Assembly (NCBI RefSeq): GCF_017573465.1
Contig: NZ_JAGEPF010000027.1
Span: forward strand, 97,690-161,689
Direction: 5' to 3'
Source of the DNA: Actinomadura violacea
GTDB lineage: Bacteria > Actinomycetota > Actinomycetes > Streptosporangiales > Streptosporangiaceae
Length of the DNA: 64,000 nt
The notes under the pieces are model-generated. The model was not told the origin of the DNA, did no database searches, and saw nothing but the letters and a program-made list of their open reading frames with translations. Below are positions 41,307 to 50,554 of this stretch, in pieces; position 1 is the first letter of the stretch; every line of letters begins with the position of its first letter. Made by a program: the position numbers and the translations under genes.

Positions 41307-42290
41307 TCAACCGGCCAGCGCCCGGATCAGCAGGCCCGGGCAGGCGTACAGGACGGCGACCGTACCGAAGAGGAACAGAGGGACGCCGAAGGCCAGAAGA
41401 AGGAACATCAGCGGCGGTACCAGAAGGCCGCTCAGGTGGGTCTCCATTCCGGTCCGGCCGCCGCCCTTCACCAGCCAGAGCCGCCGGGTCGGCAAGGCCG
41501 CAAGGGACGGGCTCAGCGCGTCACGCTGGTAGGTCACCTTCTCGCCGTCGGCGCCCACGTACAGGTAGAAGTGCTGGTAGGGGGCCTCGCGCAGCGCGTA
41601 CGAGACCTTCTTGGTGGTGCGGACGTACTCGGCGCTGACCAGTCCCCCTCTGACGGCGCCCACGATCTGGGTCACCGATGTCCATCCCAGGAGGCCTCCG
41701 AACAGGGCCAGGCCGCCGCCCATCATCAGGGCCATCAGACCGACGAGCGCCAGCCACCAGGAGCCCAGGACGGCGAGGACGAGGAGGTAGACGGCCGCGA
41801 CCGTGACGCCCGTCCGCTTCGCGAGCTGCCCTGAGGTGTAGCGGTCGCGCAGGCGCGGCCTCGCCCGGTCGCCTGGGGCGCGCGGTCGCGGGACGTCCGG
41901 CCCGCGGACCTCATGGGGCCCCTTGACCGGTGCCGCCTCCGCCTCCGCTTCCACCTGCGGTTCCGGGCGCCGGGCCTCCGGCTTCGCCACAGCCGGGGCC
42001 GGGGCCTCGGGCGTCGCGGTGCCGACGAGGTGGGCGTTGAGGCGGTTCAGCGCCGTCAGCCCCGCGGCGAGTTCCCGTCCGGCCAGTGCCAGATCACGGG
42101 CCGCCGCGCGCTTGGCGGCCTCGTAGGCGTCGAGGGCGCGCGCGTACTCGACCGCCATCTCGTGCGTCGCGTCGGGGCGGTCGGCCGAGAACGGGTGGGC
42201 GGCGAGCAGTTCACCGAACGCCGTCAGCCGGGTCTCGAAACGTGCGGCTTCCTCGCGCGCGCCCCGCTGGCGCCCACCCCTGAAGGTCAC
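41307..42290 (-). CDS. Membrane protein of unknown function with N-terminal helical region
   Basis: About 327 residues if translated from GTG 42290 (GTG 42326 is in frame; neither has a good SD). Residues 1-90 are helical and charged, 90-150 are a Pro/Glu/Ala/Arg-rich linker (EAPAPAVAKPEARRPEPQVEAEAEAAP), and four hydrophobic segments lie in the C-terminal half (VAAVYLLVLAVLGSWWLALVGLMALMMGGGLALFGGLLG, LLVPPLMFLLLAFGVPLFLFGTVAVLYACPGLLIRALAG). Between them is a soluble part (YLYVGADGEKVTYQRDALSPSLAALP). I do not recognise the family. It is convergent with the sortase operon. Confidence 0.72.
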   Translation of the reverse strand: MTFRGGRQRGAREEAARFETRLTAFGELLAAHPFSADRPDATHEMAVEYARALDAYEAAKRAAARDLALAGRELAAGLTALNRLNAHLVGTATPEAPAPAVAKPEARRPEPQVEAEAEAAPVKGPHEVRGPDVPRPRAPGDRARPRLRDRYTSGQLAKRTGVTVAAVYLLVLAVLGSWWLALVGLMALMMGGGLALFGGLLGWTSVTQIVGAVRGGLVSAEYVRTTKKVSYALREAPYQHFYLYVGADGEKVTYQRDALSPSLAALPTRRLWLVKGGGRTGMETHLSGLLVPPLMFLLLAFGVPLFLFGTVAVLYACPGLLIRALAG

Positions 42291-42336
42291 TCCGCCATCA
42301 TGAACCCCCGAACCCTCCGGGACCACCGGTCAAGGC

Positions 42337-42369
42337 AACGGCCCCGGCGCGGTGCGCGCCGGGGCCGTT
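42337..42369 (-). terminator. 15-bp perfect stem, 3-nt loop: terminator of the PKS-CCR operon
   Basis: Bases 42337-42351 (AACGGCCCCGGCGCG) are exactly complementary to 42355-42369; the loop is GTG. It begins 9 bp past the CCR stop codon, so it marks the end of the minus-strand PKS-CCR transcript. Confidence 0.85.
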
Positions 42370-42378
42370 CCGGGACGG

Positions 42379-43698
42379 TCAGCGGCGGTACAGGTTGAAC
42401 TTCTCCTCGCCGATGCGCTCGCGCAGCGCCGGGTCCTCGACGCCCTGGCCCTCGCCGGTGGCGCCGCAGAGGACGGCGACCTTGCCGATGTGCTGGTTCG
42501 TCTGGACGGCGCGGGTCGCCTCGCCCGCCTCGTCCAGCGGGAACACCGAGGACAGCGTCGGGTGGATCATGCCGAGCGAGAACAGCCGGTTCACCTCGAC
42601 GGCCTCGTGGTAGTTGAAGCCGTGCGAGCCGATGATGCTCTTCAGCCGCATCCACAGGAACCGGTTGTCGTACTCGTGCTTGTAGCCGGTCGACGAGCCG
42701 CAGGTGACGATCTTGCCGCCGCGCTTGGCGACGTAGACGGACGCGCCGAACGTCTCGCGGCCGAGGTACTCGAACACGATGCCGGGGTCCTCGCCGACGA
42801 GGCGGCGGATCGCCTCGCCGAGCATCCGGCCCGCCTTCGGGTGCCGCAGGCCCTGCTCGCCGAGGTTCAGGTCGTTGCGGTTGATGACGTGCTCGCAGCC
42901 CTGCGCCCGGACGATGTCCGCCTTCTCCTCGGAGGAGACGACGCCGACCGGGATGCCGCCGCCGTTCTTGACGAGCTGCGTCGCGAACGAGCCGAGCCCG
43001 CCGGTCGCGCCCCAGATCAGCACGACGTCGCCCTGCTTCATGCGGGCGCCGTGGGTGCCGACGAGCATCCGGTACGCGGTCGCGGCGCACAGGGTGTTGG
43101 AGCCGGCCTCCTCCCAGCTGAGGTGCGCGGGCTTCCTGATGAGCTGGTTCGCCTTGACGATGCAGTACTCGCCGAGCGACCCGAAGTTGGTCTCGAAGCC
43201 CCAGGCGAGCTGCGACTCCGACATCATGCCGTCGTCGTAGGAGCCGTGGTCCTCCTCGTCCACGTAGGACGGGGACAGCACGACCTTGTCGCCGACCTTC
43301 CAGCTCTTCACGCCGGAGCCGGTGCGGACGACGACGCCGGAGCCGTCGGAGCCGAGGATGTGGTACGGCAGGTCGTGGCGGGCGCCGTACCAGCCCTGCC
43401 GGCCGAACTTCTCCAGGAACGCGAACGTCGGCACCGGCTCGAAGATCGCCGACCAGACGGTGTTGAAGTTGATCGCCGCCGCCATCACCGCGACCACGCA
43501 CTCGTCGGGCGCCAGCTCGGGCATGTCCACATCGCCGACGTGCAGCGACCTGCGCACGTCCTTGTCGGTCTGGCCGTCGAAGATGCCGACCTCGTCCTTG
43601 CGGGTGAACGCGGCACGGAACCGGGACGGCAGGTCGATGTCCTGCAGTTCGGGTCCGCTCGCTCCGGAGCGGACGGCGTCGAGCAGTTCGTTGGCCAT
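42379..43698 (-). CDS. ccr: Crotonyl-CoA carboxylase/reductase (CCR)
   Basis: A 439-residue medium-chain reductase that adds CO2 to an enoyl-CoA using NADPH to give ethylmalonyl-CoA or a longer alkylmalonyl-CoA. The four residues known to hold CO2 in this family are seen as Asn79 (INFNTVW), Phe168-Glu169 (WGFETN) and His359 (GSHGFN). NADPH loop: WGATGGLGSFATQLVKNGG. The start is ATG 43698 with GGAGGA upstream. It lies 40 bp after the PKS on the same strand, and its typical role next to a PKS is to supply an unusual extender unit. No ethylmalonyl-CoA pathway genes are nearby, which supports a biosynthetic role. Confidence 0.95.
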   Translation of the reverse strand: MANELLDAVRSGASGPELQDIDLPSRFRAAFTRKDEVGIFDGQTDKDVRRSLHVGDVDMPELAPDECVVAVMAAAINFNTVWSAIFEPVPTFAFLEKFGRQGWYGARHDLPYHILGSDGSGVVVRTGSGVKSWKVGDKVVLSPSYVDEEDHGSYDDGMMSESQLAWGFETNFGSLGEYCIVKANQLIRKPAHLSWEEAGSNTLCAATAYRMLVGTHGARMKQGDVVLIWGATGGLGSFATQLVKNGGGIPVGVVSSEEKADIVRAQGCEHVINRNDLNLGEQGLRHPKAGRMLGEAIRRLVGEDPGIVFEYLGRETFGASVYVAKRGGKIVTCGSSTGYKHEYDNRFLWMRLKSIIGSHGFNYHEAVEVNRLFSLGMIHPTLSSVFPLDEAGEATRAVQTNQHIGKVAVLCGATGEGQGVEDPALRERIGEEKFNLYRR

Positions 43699-43738
43699 GG
43701 GTGTCCTCCGTGGAACGACGGGGTGGGGGGCGCGGCCC

Positions 43739-46700
43739 TCAGCGGGCCATGGTCGACCGTGCCGCGGTCCGGGCGCGGCCGGACGCGTCGCGCGCGTCCG
43801 GGCCGTCCGCGGGCCGCGGGTTCGCACCGTCCGCGGCGGGGGCGCGTCCGGCGAGCCGGCCCTCCAGGTGCGCGGCGAGAATCTCCACGCCCGGCGGGTC
43901 CAGCAGGTTCAGGTGGTGCACCCCGGGGATCGTGACGATCTCCAGGTCGGAGCAGAGCCCGCCGAAACCGTTGGTCCCGTCGAGCACGTAGCGCGCGTCG
44001 CGCACCGCCCAGGGGGTCTCTTCGGGCGCGTAGTAGAGGACGACGCGGCCGTCGTAGGTGCCGGGCTGGTACGCCTCCAGGGATCGGGTGTCCTGGTGGG
44101 ACGTGAGCTGGTGGGTGAGGGCCGCCGGCGGGATGTAGTCCACCAGCGGCGCCGCCCGCTCCATGACCAGCGCGAACTGCGCCTCCTCGTCCAGCCCGGA
44201 CAGCTCGTCGTAGGTGAGCGTGACGTCCAGGCCGTACGTCTCGTTGATGTAGTCGGCGAACGCGGAGAACCGGCGGGCGAGGGTGTCGGACTCGTCGTCC
44301 ACCGGGAGGGGGATGCCCGCGTCGAACAGCGCGACGAACTCGACCTCTCGTCCGGCCGCCCGCAGCTGCCGGGCGGTCTCGTAGGCGAGGACGCCGCCGA
44401 ACGACCAGCCGCCGAGCCGGAACGCGCCCTCGGGCTGCGCTTCGAGCAGGTGCTGGACGTAGCGGGCGGCGCGCTCCTCGACGGACGGGGCGTCCTCGAA
44501 CCGCTCCAGGCCGTAGACGGGCTGGTCGTCGCCGAGCAGGTCGATGAGCTGCCGGTAGCAGGCGGTGGTGCCGCCGGCGGGGTGCGCGATGAAGATCGGG
44601 CGGCGGTCCCCGGTCGGCTTGAGGGGCCGGACGGTCTGCCGCGCGGCCTCCTCGTCGGCGGCCCGGATGACCTCGGCGACGTTCTCGGCGGTCGGCACCT
44701 CGAACAGCTCGCCGCGGGTGACCTCGCCGCCGAGCTCGGCGGCGACCATCGCGACGACCTGGTCGGCCTGGTGCTCCTGGCCGCCGAGGTCGGCGAAGAA
44801 GTCGGCGGTGACGCCGACGCGGTCGAGGCCGAGGACGTCCTCGAAGATCCGGACGGCGAGGCGCTCGGCGGCGTCGCGCGGCATCACGTAGCCGGACTCG
44901 GCGTTCGACACGGCGGTGGGGGCGGCGGCGTCGGCGAGGCCGAGCTCGCCGGACGCCCACTCCTCGAACACGTTCACGCTCGCGCCCTGCAGCAGCACGG
45001 CGGGCGGGACGGTGAGGCCGAGGTCGTGCTCGACGCCGCTCTTGATCCGGACGGCGACGAGGGAGTCCAGGCCGAGGTCGGTGAGCGGGACGGCCGGGTC
45101 GAGGCGTTCCGGGTCGAACCCGAGGACGGACGCGATCCGGTACCGGATCTGCGCGGCGATCAGCGCGCGCGCCTCGGCCGGGTCGAGTTCCTTGAGCGCG
45201 TCGACGCCGGGCCAGTCGCCCGCCTCGTCGGCGCCGCGCTCGGCCGCCGCCTCCGTCAGCGCCGCGAAGTACGGCATGTTGCGGATCTCGGGGAACAGCT
45301 CGACGGCCGTGACCGGGTCGAACCGCAGCACGCCCGTCGCGGTCATGCCGTGCGCGAGGAGCGCTTCGAGGGCTTCGGCGCCCTCCTCGGGGCTGATCGG
45401 GTCGATGACGGTCACCGCGGTCTCGGCGGCGCCGCCGACGCGCGACCAGGTGCCCCAGCCGATCGTGGTGCCGGGGCGGCCGTGCGCGCGCCGGTACGCG
45501 GTCAGCGCGTCGATCGCCGCATTCGCCGCCGCGTACGCGGCCTGGCCGGGCGAGCCGAGCAGCGCCGCCGCCGACGAGTGCACGGCGAACCAGTCGAGGC
45601 CCGAGTCCCAGGTGGCGTCGCTGAGCCGCCGCGCGCCCTCGACCTTCGCCGTCCACACCCTGTGGAGATCCTCGGCGCCGAGGTCGGCGATCAGCCGGTC
45701 GTCGATCGCGCCGGCGCCGTGCACGACGCCGCACAGCCGCACGCCGCCCTCCTGCGCGACCTGCACGAGGCGTTCGGCGGTGCCGGGCGCGGCGATGTCG
45801 CCGAGGACGACGCCGACGTCCACGCCGCCCTCGCGCAGCTTCGCGATCACCTTCTCGGCGTCGGCGCCGGGGCCGCTGCGGCCGGACAGGACGATCCGGC
45901 CCGCGCCGCGCTCGGCCAGCAGCCGCGCGGTGACCAGGCCGATCCCGCCGTACCCGCCGGTGATGATGTACGCGCCGCCGCGCCGGACGATCTTCTTCGG
46001 CTTCGCGTCCGGCAGGGCGGCCTGGGCGAGGCGCGCGACGTGGCGGCGGCCGCCGCGCCGGGCGACCTCGCGGGCGCCGTCGCCGCCGAGCAGCTCGGCG
46101 ACCAGGTCGGTGGGACGGTCCACGTCGACGAGCGTCGCCCGCTGGACGGTCCGCTCGAACGCCAGGACGCGGGCCAGCGCGGCGGCGAACCCGTGCCCGG
46201 GCTCGCCCGCCTCGCCGTCGAGGACGGGGACGGCGCGGTGCGTCGCGACGTACAGGCGCGGGCCGTCGGGCAGCGAGCGGCTCACGCCCGCGATGGCGAG
46301 CACGAGGTCTTCGTCGACGAGGTCGGCGGACGGGACGAGCACGACGCCGTCCATCCCGGAGGCGTCACCCAGGTCGTCGAGGCCGCGGCGGGTGACGCGG
46401 CGGCCGCGCTCCTCCAGCCCGGCGGCCGTCGCCGCGGCGAGCGCGTCGCCGTCCTCGGCGAGGATCAGCCAGGTGCCGTCGCCGTCGCCGGGCTCGGGCG
46501 CCTCGGTCTCGTCCCAGACCAGCTCGACCAGCTTGTCCGCGACGGGGACGGGCACGTCGTGGCGTTCGGTGCGGCGCAGCACGATGCCGGTCGCCTCCAC
46601 CAGGACCTCGCCGTCCGCGTCCAGCAGCAGGACGGAACCGGTCAGCTCGCCGTCGTCCTCGACGACCGCCGCGCGGACGTGCCCGCCGCGGTGCGCCGGG

Positions 46701-49700
46701 CCGTGCACGCGCAGGCTCCCGAGCGTCTCGGCGAGCCAGACGCCGCCGCCCGCGACCGCCGCGGCCTCCGCCGACAGCGCGGCCAGGCAGCGGTCGAACA
46801 CCTCGGGGTGCAGCCGGTAGTGCCGCGACCCGCGCTCGGCGCCCGCGACCTCCGTCGCCGCGCCGGGCTCCGGCGCGGGGGCGGGACGGGTGTCCTCGCC
46901 GACGTCCGCGCTGGCCAGCCGCGCCCACGTGCCCGCGGGCGTCAGCGCGTGCACCTCGACGCGCTGCTCCGCCTCGGCGAACGTCGTCGTCACCGTCGTG
47001 TGCTCGGCGAGCGCGAGCGGCCGCTCTATCCACAGGCTGTTGACACGGACGGCATCCGTGTCGAGCGCCTCCGCGCCCGCCGCCAGCGCCATCTCCGCGA
47101 ACGCCGCGACGGGCAGCGCGTGCAGGCCGTGCACGGCCAGGTCGTTGAGCCAGGGCTGCGCGTCCAGGCCGACGTCGGCGCGCCACGCGTGCCGGTCCTC
47201 GCCGGGCAGTTCGACGTGCGCGCCGAGCAGCGGATGCTCGTCGCGGCCGCCGCGGTTGCGCGTGGACAGGTCGACCCAGTGGCGCTCGTGCCGCCACGGC
47301 GACTGCGGGACGTCCACGATCCGTCCGTCCACAGGCTGTGCAACGGCGAGCCCGTGCGCGGCGAGCGTCGCGAGCTGCGCGTGGAACGTCAGGGTGTCGT
47401 CGGTCTCCTGACCCTTGGGCGCGCGCTTCAGCGTGTGCGTGACGAGGGCGCCGCTGCCGCCGAGCGTCTCACCGACCGCGTGCGCGAGGATCGGATGCGC
47501 GTTGACCTCGACGAACGTCCGGAAACCGTCCTCGGCCGCCGCCGACACCGCGTCCGTCAGCCGGACCGGGTTGCGCAGGTTCGCCGCCCAGTACTCGACG
47601 TCGAGGCGGGCGCCGTCGCCGTCGAACGCGCGCGGGTCGGGCAGCGCCGTCGTGTAGAGCCTGATGCCGTCCGCGAGCGGCGCGCCCGGCTCCAGGCCGA
47701 CCTCGGCGAGCTGCTCGCGCAGGTCGGGCAGCAGCGGATCGACCTGCGGGGAGTGGCCCGCGCCCTCCGCCTGGATCATCCGGGCGAGGCGTCCCTCCGC
47801 CTCCGCGCGCTTGACGATCTCGGCCACCTGGTCGGCGTCGCCCGTCACGACCGTCTGCTTCGGCGACGAGTGCACCGCCGCGTACACCTCGGGCAGCCCG
47901 TCCGCGAGCCGCTCGACCTCCTGCGCGGACGCGCCGAGCACCGCCATCGCGCCGCCGCCGACCAGCTGCGTCAGCAGCCTCGACCGCCGCACGATCACCC
48001 GGACGCCGTCCTGCGGGGTCAGCGCGCCCGCGACGACCGCCGCCGCGACCTCGCCCATCGAATGCCCGATCACCGCGCCCGGCACCACGCCGTACGACTG
48101 CCACATCCGCGCCAGGCCGAGCTGGATCGCGAACAGCACCGGCATCGTGTCGGCCGGGCCGTCCGGCTTGCGGCCCTCCTCCAGCAGCGACCACAGGTCC
48201 GGGCCGCCCTCCTCGGCGAACAGGCCGTCGAGGTCGTCGATCGCCTCGGCGAACGCCGGCTCCTCCTCCAGCAGCCGCTGCGCCATGCCCGCGCGCTGCG
48301 CCCCGTACCCGGAGAACACCCAGACCGGACGTCCCGGCACACCGAGCGCCGACCCCGTCACCACGCCCGGGTGCGGGCGGCCCTCCGCGAGCGCCTTCAG
48401 GCCCTCGACCAGACCCGCGCGGTCACGGGCCGACACCGCCGCGCGCGACCGGCCCCGCCCGCCGCGCCGGTGCAGCGTCCGCGCCACATCGGCGAGCCTC
48501 ACGTCATCGCGGTCCGCCGCCCAGCCCGCCAGCAGCGCGGCATGGTCGCGGACGCGGTCGTCGGCCGTGTCCGACAGCGGGAACGTCCGGATCACCGCCG
48601 GCCGGGACACGAACTCCTGCGCCGGAGCCTCCTCCAGCAGCACATGCGCGTTCGTCCCGCCGAACCCGAACCCCGACACGCCCGCGCGCGCGGGATGGCT
48701 CCGCTCCGGCCACGGCGTCTCGTCCGCGACCACCTTCAGCCGCAGCTCGTCGAACGGGATGTGCGGATTCGGCTCCTTGTAATGCGCGCTCGCCGGGATC
48801 ACCTTGTGGTGCAGCGCCAGGACCGTCTTGATCAGGCCCGCGACGCCCGCCGCCGACTCCATGTGGCCGAGGTTGCTCTTCGCCGAACCGATCAGCAGCG
48901 GCTCGTCCTCCGCCCGGCCCGCGCCCAGCACCTCCCCGACGGCCTTCGCCTCGATCGGGTCGCCCAGGAACGTGCCCGTCCCGTGCGCCTCGACGTAGTC
49001 GACCTCGCCGGTCCCCACGCCCGCCGCCGCGTACACGTCCCGCAGCAGCGCCCGCTGCGCGTCCGAATTCGGCGCCACCAGGCCGTTGGAGCGGCCGTCC
49101 GAATTGACGCCCGAACCCTTGATCACCGCGAGGACCCGGTCGCCGTCGCGGACCGCGTCCGACAGCCGCTTCAGCACCACCGCGCCGCAGCCCTCCGCGC
49201 GGACCATCCCGTCCGCCGACGCGTCGAACGCCTTGCAGTGCCCGTCCTTCGCCGTCGCGTCCGCCAGGTCGAACGTCATCGTCACCGTCGGCGACAGCAG
49301 CACGTTCACGCCGCCCGCGAGCGCCACGTCCGCCTCGCCGCTGCGCAGCGCCTGCACCGCCAGATGCGCCGACACCAGCGACGACGAGCACGCCGTGTCC
49401 ACGATCATGCTCGGGCCGCGCAGGTCCAGCAGGTACGACAGCCGGTTCGCGATGATGCTCAGCGCCGCGCCCGTCGCCGTGAACGGCTCCAGCGACGCCA
49501 GATCCGACGCGGTGAACGCCGCGTACTCCGGCGCCGACACCCCCACGAACACCCCGGTGCGGCTGCCGCGCAGCGACGCCGGGCCGATCCCCGCGTGCTC
49601 GAACGCCTCCCACGCCACTTCCAGGACGAGCCGCTGCTGCGGATCCATCACCGCCGCCTCGCGCGGCGTGATCCCGAAGAACTGCGCGTCGAACTCCGCC

Positions 49701-50299
49701 ACGTCGTCCAGGAACCCGCCGAGCCGCGTCGTCCGCGCCAGCCGGTCCGCGACCTCCGGGGAACCGTCGTCGAACGGGTCCCAGCGGCCGTCCGGCACCT
49801 CCCGGATCGCATCGCCCCGGCCCGTCAGGAACCGCCAGTACTCCGCCGGGCCCGTCAGGTCGCGGTCACCGCCGGGGAACCGGCAGCCGATCCCGACCAC
49901 CGCGATCGGCTCGTCGTCCCGCACCGCCGCCCGGACCGGCGCCGCCTGCTCCGCCTCCGCCTCGGCCGCGCCCGCTCCGCCCGCCAGCGCCCGGGACAGC
50001 TTGCTGATCGTCGGGTGCTCCCACACCAGCGTCGCCGGAAGCGCCCGGCCCAGCATCTGCTCCAGATCCCCCGCGATCGCCACCGCGTCCCGCGACGCCA
50101 GCCCGAACTCCTCGAGCGGACGGTCCGGGTCGACCTCGGCCTCGGCGATCCGGGAGCGGCGCGCGATCTGCTCGACCAGGTGCCGGCGAATCGCGTCCTC
50201 ACCGATCCGCGGGTCGCCCTCCGCGTTGTCCCGCGCGGCTCCGGAACGATCGTTGCTCTGCATGCGGTGGGTTCCCCCCATGAAACCGGGATCGTTCAT
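43739..50299 (-). CDS. Single-module type I polyketide synthase, ACP-KS-AT-DH*-KR-ACP-ACP*-TE (Pks13-like loading)
   Basis: A 2186-residue synthase (ATG 50299; ATG 50263 has the better SD). Domains: loading ACP (35-105, Ser69 in FGLASRDAV, as in mycobacterial Pks13); KS (130-560: Cys304 in DTACSSS, His439, His479); AT (658-960: Ser747 in GHSMGE; specificity segment GAGH, 846-849, fits neither malonyl HAFH nor methylmalonyl YASH); DH (1022-1245: Leu1054 replaces the catalytic His, Asp1169 kept); KR (1440-1625: TGGYGGIG, Lys1552, Ser1576, Tyr1589, Asn1593; IDD motif suggests B-type); ACP2 (Ser1746); third carrier fold whose Ser is replaced by Glu1842; TE (1900-2150: Ser1966, Asp1993, His2128). 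There is no ER. The predicted product is an alpha-branched beta-hydroxy acyl chain. It is transcribed with CCR, and the FAAL at 57.6 kb should load ACP1. Confidence 0.95.
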   Translation of the reverse strand: MNDPGFMGGTHRMQSNDRSGAARDNAEGDPRIGEDAIRRHLVEQIARRSRIAEAEVDPDRPLEEFGLASRDAVAIAGDLEQMLGRALPATLVWEHPTISKLSRALAGGAGAAEAEAEQAAPVRAAVRDDEPIAVVGIGCRFPGGDRDLTGPAEYWRFLTGRGDAIREVPDGRWDPFDDGSPEVADRLARTTRLGGFLDDVAEFDAQFFGITPREAAVMDPQQRLVLEVAWEAFEHAGIGPASLRGSRTGVFVGVSAPEYAAFTASDLASLEPFTATGAALSIIANRLSYLLDLRGPSMIVDTACSSSLVSAHLAVQALRSGEADVALAGGVNVLLSPTVTMTFDLADATAKDGHCKAFDASADGMVRAEGCGAVVLKRLSDAVRDGDRVLAVIKGSGVNSDGRSNGLVAPNSDAQRALLRDVYAAAGVGTGEVDYVEAHGTGTFLGDPIEAKAVGEVLGAGRAEDEPLLIGSAKSNLGHMESAAGVAGLIKTVLALHHKVIPASAHYKEPNPHIPFDELRLKVVADETPWPERSHPARAGVSGFGFGGTNAHVLLEEAPAQEFVSRPAVIRTFPLSDTADDRVRDHAALLAGWAADRDDVRLADVARTLHRRGGRGRSRAAVSARDRAGLVEGLKALAEGRPHPGVVTGSALGVPGRPVWVFSGYGAQRAGMAQRLLEEEPAFAEAIDDLDGLFAEEGGPDLWSLLEEGRKPDGPADTMPVLFAIQLGLARMWQSYGVVPGAVIGHSMGEVAAAVVAGALTPQDGVRVIVRRSRLLTQLVGGGAMAVLGASAQEVERLADGLPEVYAAVHSSPKQTVVTGDADQVAEIVKRAEAEGRLARMIQAEGAGHSPQVDPLLPDLREQLAEVGLEPGAPLADGIRLYTTALPDPRAFDGDGARLDVEYWAANLRNPVRLTDAVSAAAEDGFRTFVEVNAHPILAHAVGETLGGSGALVTHTLKRAPKGQETDDTLTFHAQLATLAAHGLAVAQPVDGRIVDVPQSPWRHERHWVDLSTRNRGGRDEHPLLGAHVELPGEDRHAWRADVGLDAQPWLNDLAVHGLHALPVAAFAEMALAAGAEALDTDAVRVNSLWIERPLALAEHTTVTTTFAEAEQRVEVHALTPAGTWARLASADVGEDTRPAPAPEPGAATEVAGAERGSRHYRLHPEVFDRCLAALSAEAAAVAGGGVWLAETLGSLRVHGPAHRGGHVRAAVVEDDGELTGSVLLLDADGEVLVEATGIVLRRTERHDVPVPVADKLVELVWDETEAPEPGDGDGTWLILAEDGDALAAATAAGLEERGRRVTRRGLDDLGDASGMDGVVLVPSADLVDEDLVLAIAGVSRSLPDGPRLYVATHRAVPVLDGEAGEPGHGFAAALARVLAFERTVQRATLVDVDRPTDLVAELLGGDGAREVARRGGRRHVARLAQAALPDAKPKKIVRRGGAYIITGGYGGIGLVTARLLAERGAGRIVLSGRSGPGADAEKVIAKLREGGVDVGVVLGDIAAPGTAERLVQVAQEGGVRLCGVVHGAGAIDDRLIADLGAEDLHRVWTAKVEGARRLSDATWDSGLDWFAVHSSAAALLGSPGQAAYAAANAAIDALTAYRRAHGRPGTTIGWGTWSRVGGAAETAVTVIDPISPEEGAEALEALLAHGMTATGVLRFDPVTAVELFPEIRNMPYFAALTEAAAERGADEAGDWPGVDALKELDPAEARALIAAQIRYRIASVLGFDPERLDPAVPLTDLGLDSLVAVRIKSGVEHDLGLTVPPAVLLQGASVNVFEEWASGELGLADAAAPTAVSNAESGYVMPRDAAERLAVRIFEDVLGLDRVGVTADFFADLGGQEHQADQVVAMVAAELGGEVTRGELFEVPTAENVAEVIRAADEEAARQTVRPLKPTGDRRPIFIAHPAGGTTACYRQLIDLLGDDQPVYGLERFEDAPSVEERAARYVQHLLEAQPEGAFRLGGWSFGGVLAYETARQLRAAGREVEFVALFDAGIPLPVDDESDTLARRFSAFADYINETYGLDVTLTYDELSGLDEEAQFALVMERAAPLVDYIPPAALTHQLTSHQDTRSLEAYQPGTYDGRVVLYYAPEETPWAVRDARYVLDGTNGFGGLCSDLEIVTIPGVHHLNLLDPPGVEILAAHLEGRLAGRAPAADGANPRPADGPDARDASGRARTAARSTMAR

Positions 50300-50554
50300 C
50301 GAAGCGGAGGGACCACTTTGTCCTACGGTGACCGGCTCACGATGCGCATCCAGACCACTTTTCTCCCCCGCTACTTGTCACGGTGATGACAAGACTCGGC
50401 AGTAACCAATGTGGCCTGATGGGATAGTTGAGGGACTCTGGCCTAACAGCGGGCCGAGTGACCGGATGCCAACCAATAGTAACAATAGCCACGAACGCTT
50501 TTAGGGGGAAGCGGCGGATTTCCCGACGGCACGGGACCCCCGCCGCAGGATCAG
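50300..50554. promoter_or_regulatory. Divergent promoter region of the PKS-CCR and MFS-GT units
   Basis: These 255 bases separate the PKS and MFS starts and are less GC-rich than the flanks. They contain the TTGTCA-N6-TGACAA element at 50374-50391. TAGGAC on the minus strand (50325-50320) is a possible PKS -10. No clear MFS promoter was found. Confidence 0.5.
50374..50391. promoter_or_regulatory. 18-bp palindromic operator, copy 1 (TTGTCA-N6-TGACAA)
   Basis: TTGTCA-CGGTGA-TGACAA, extended to 7-bp arms by flanking C and G. It lies 75 bp from the PKS start and 164 bp from the MFS start. An element with the same arms and spacing lies upstream of the FAAL gene (59560-59577), and both are followed by GA, so a common regulator probably acts on the whole lipid cluster. 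Confidence 0.75.

Noticed and set aside
43739..50299. Enediyne or PUFA-type iterative PKS
   Set aside because: The domain order with N-terminal Pks13-like ACP, AT with SPQVD, and a C-terminal type I TE does not fit those classes, and no warhead genes are present.
43286..50386. Open frame of 2366 codons on the plus strand opposite the PKS
   Set aside because: It mirrors the PKS codon pattern, is dominated by Arg, Val, Gly, Asp and His, and has no recognisable domain; the minus strand holds a complete PKS.
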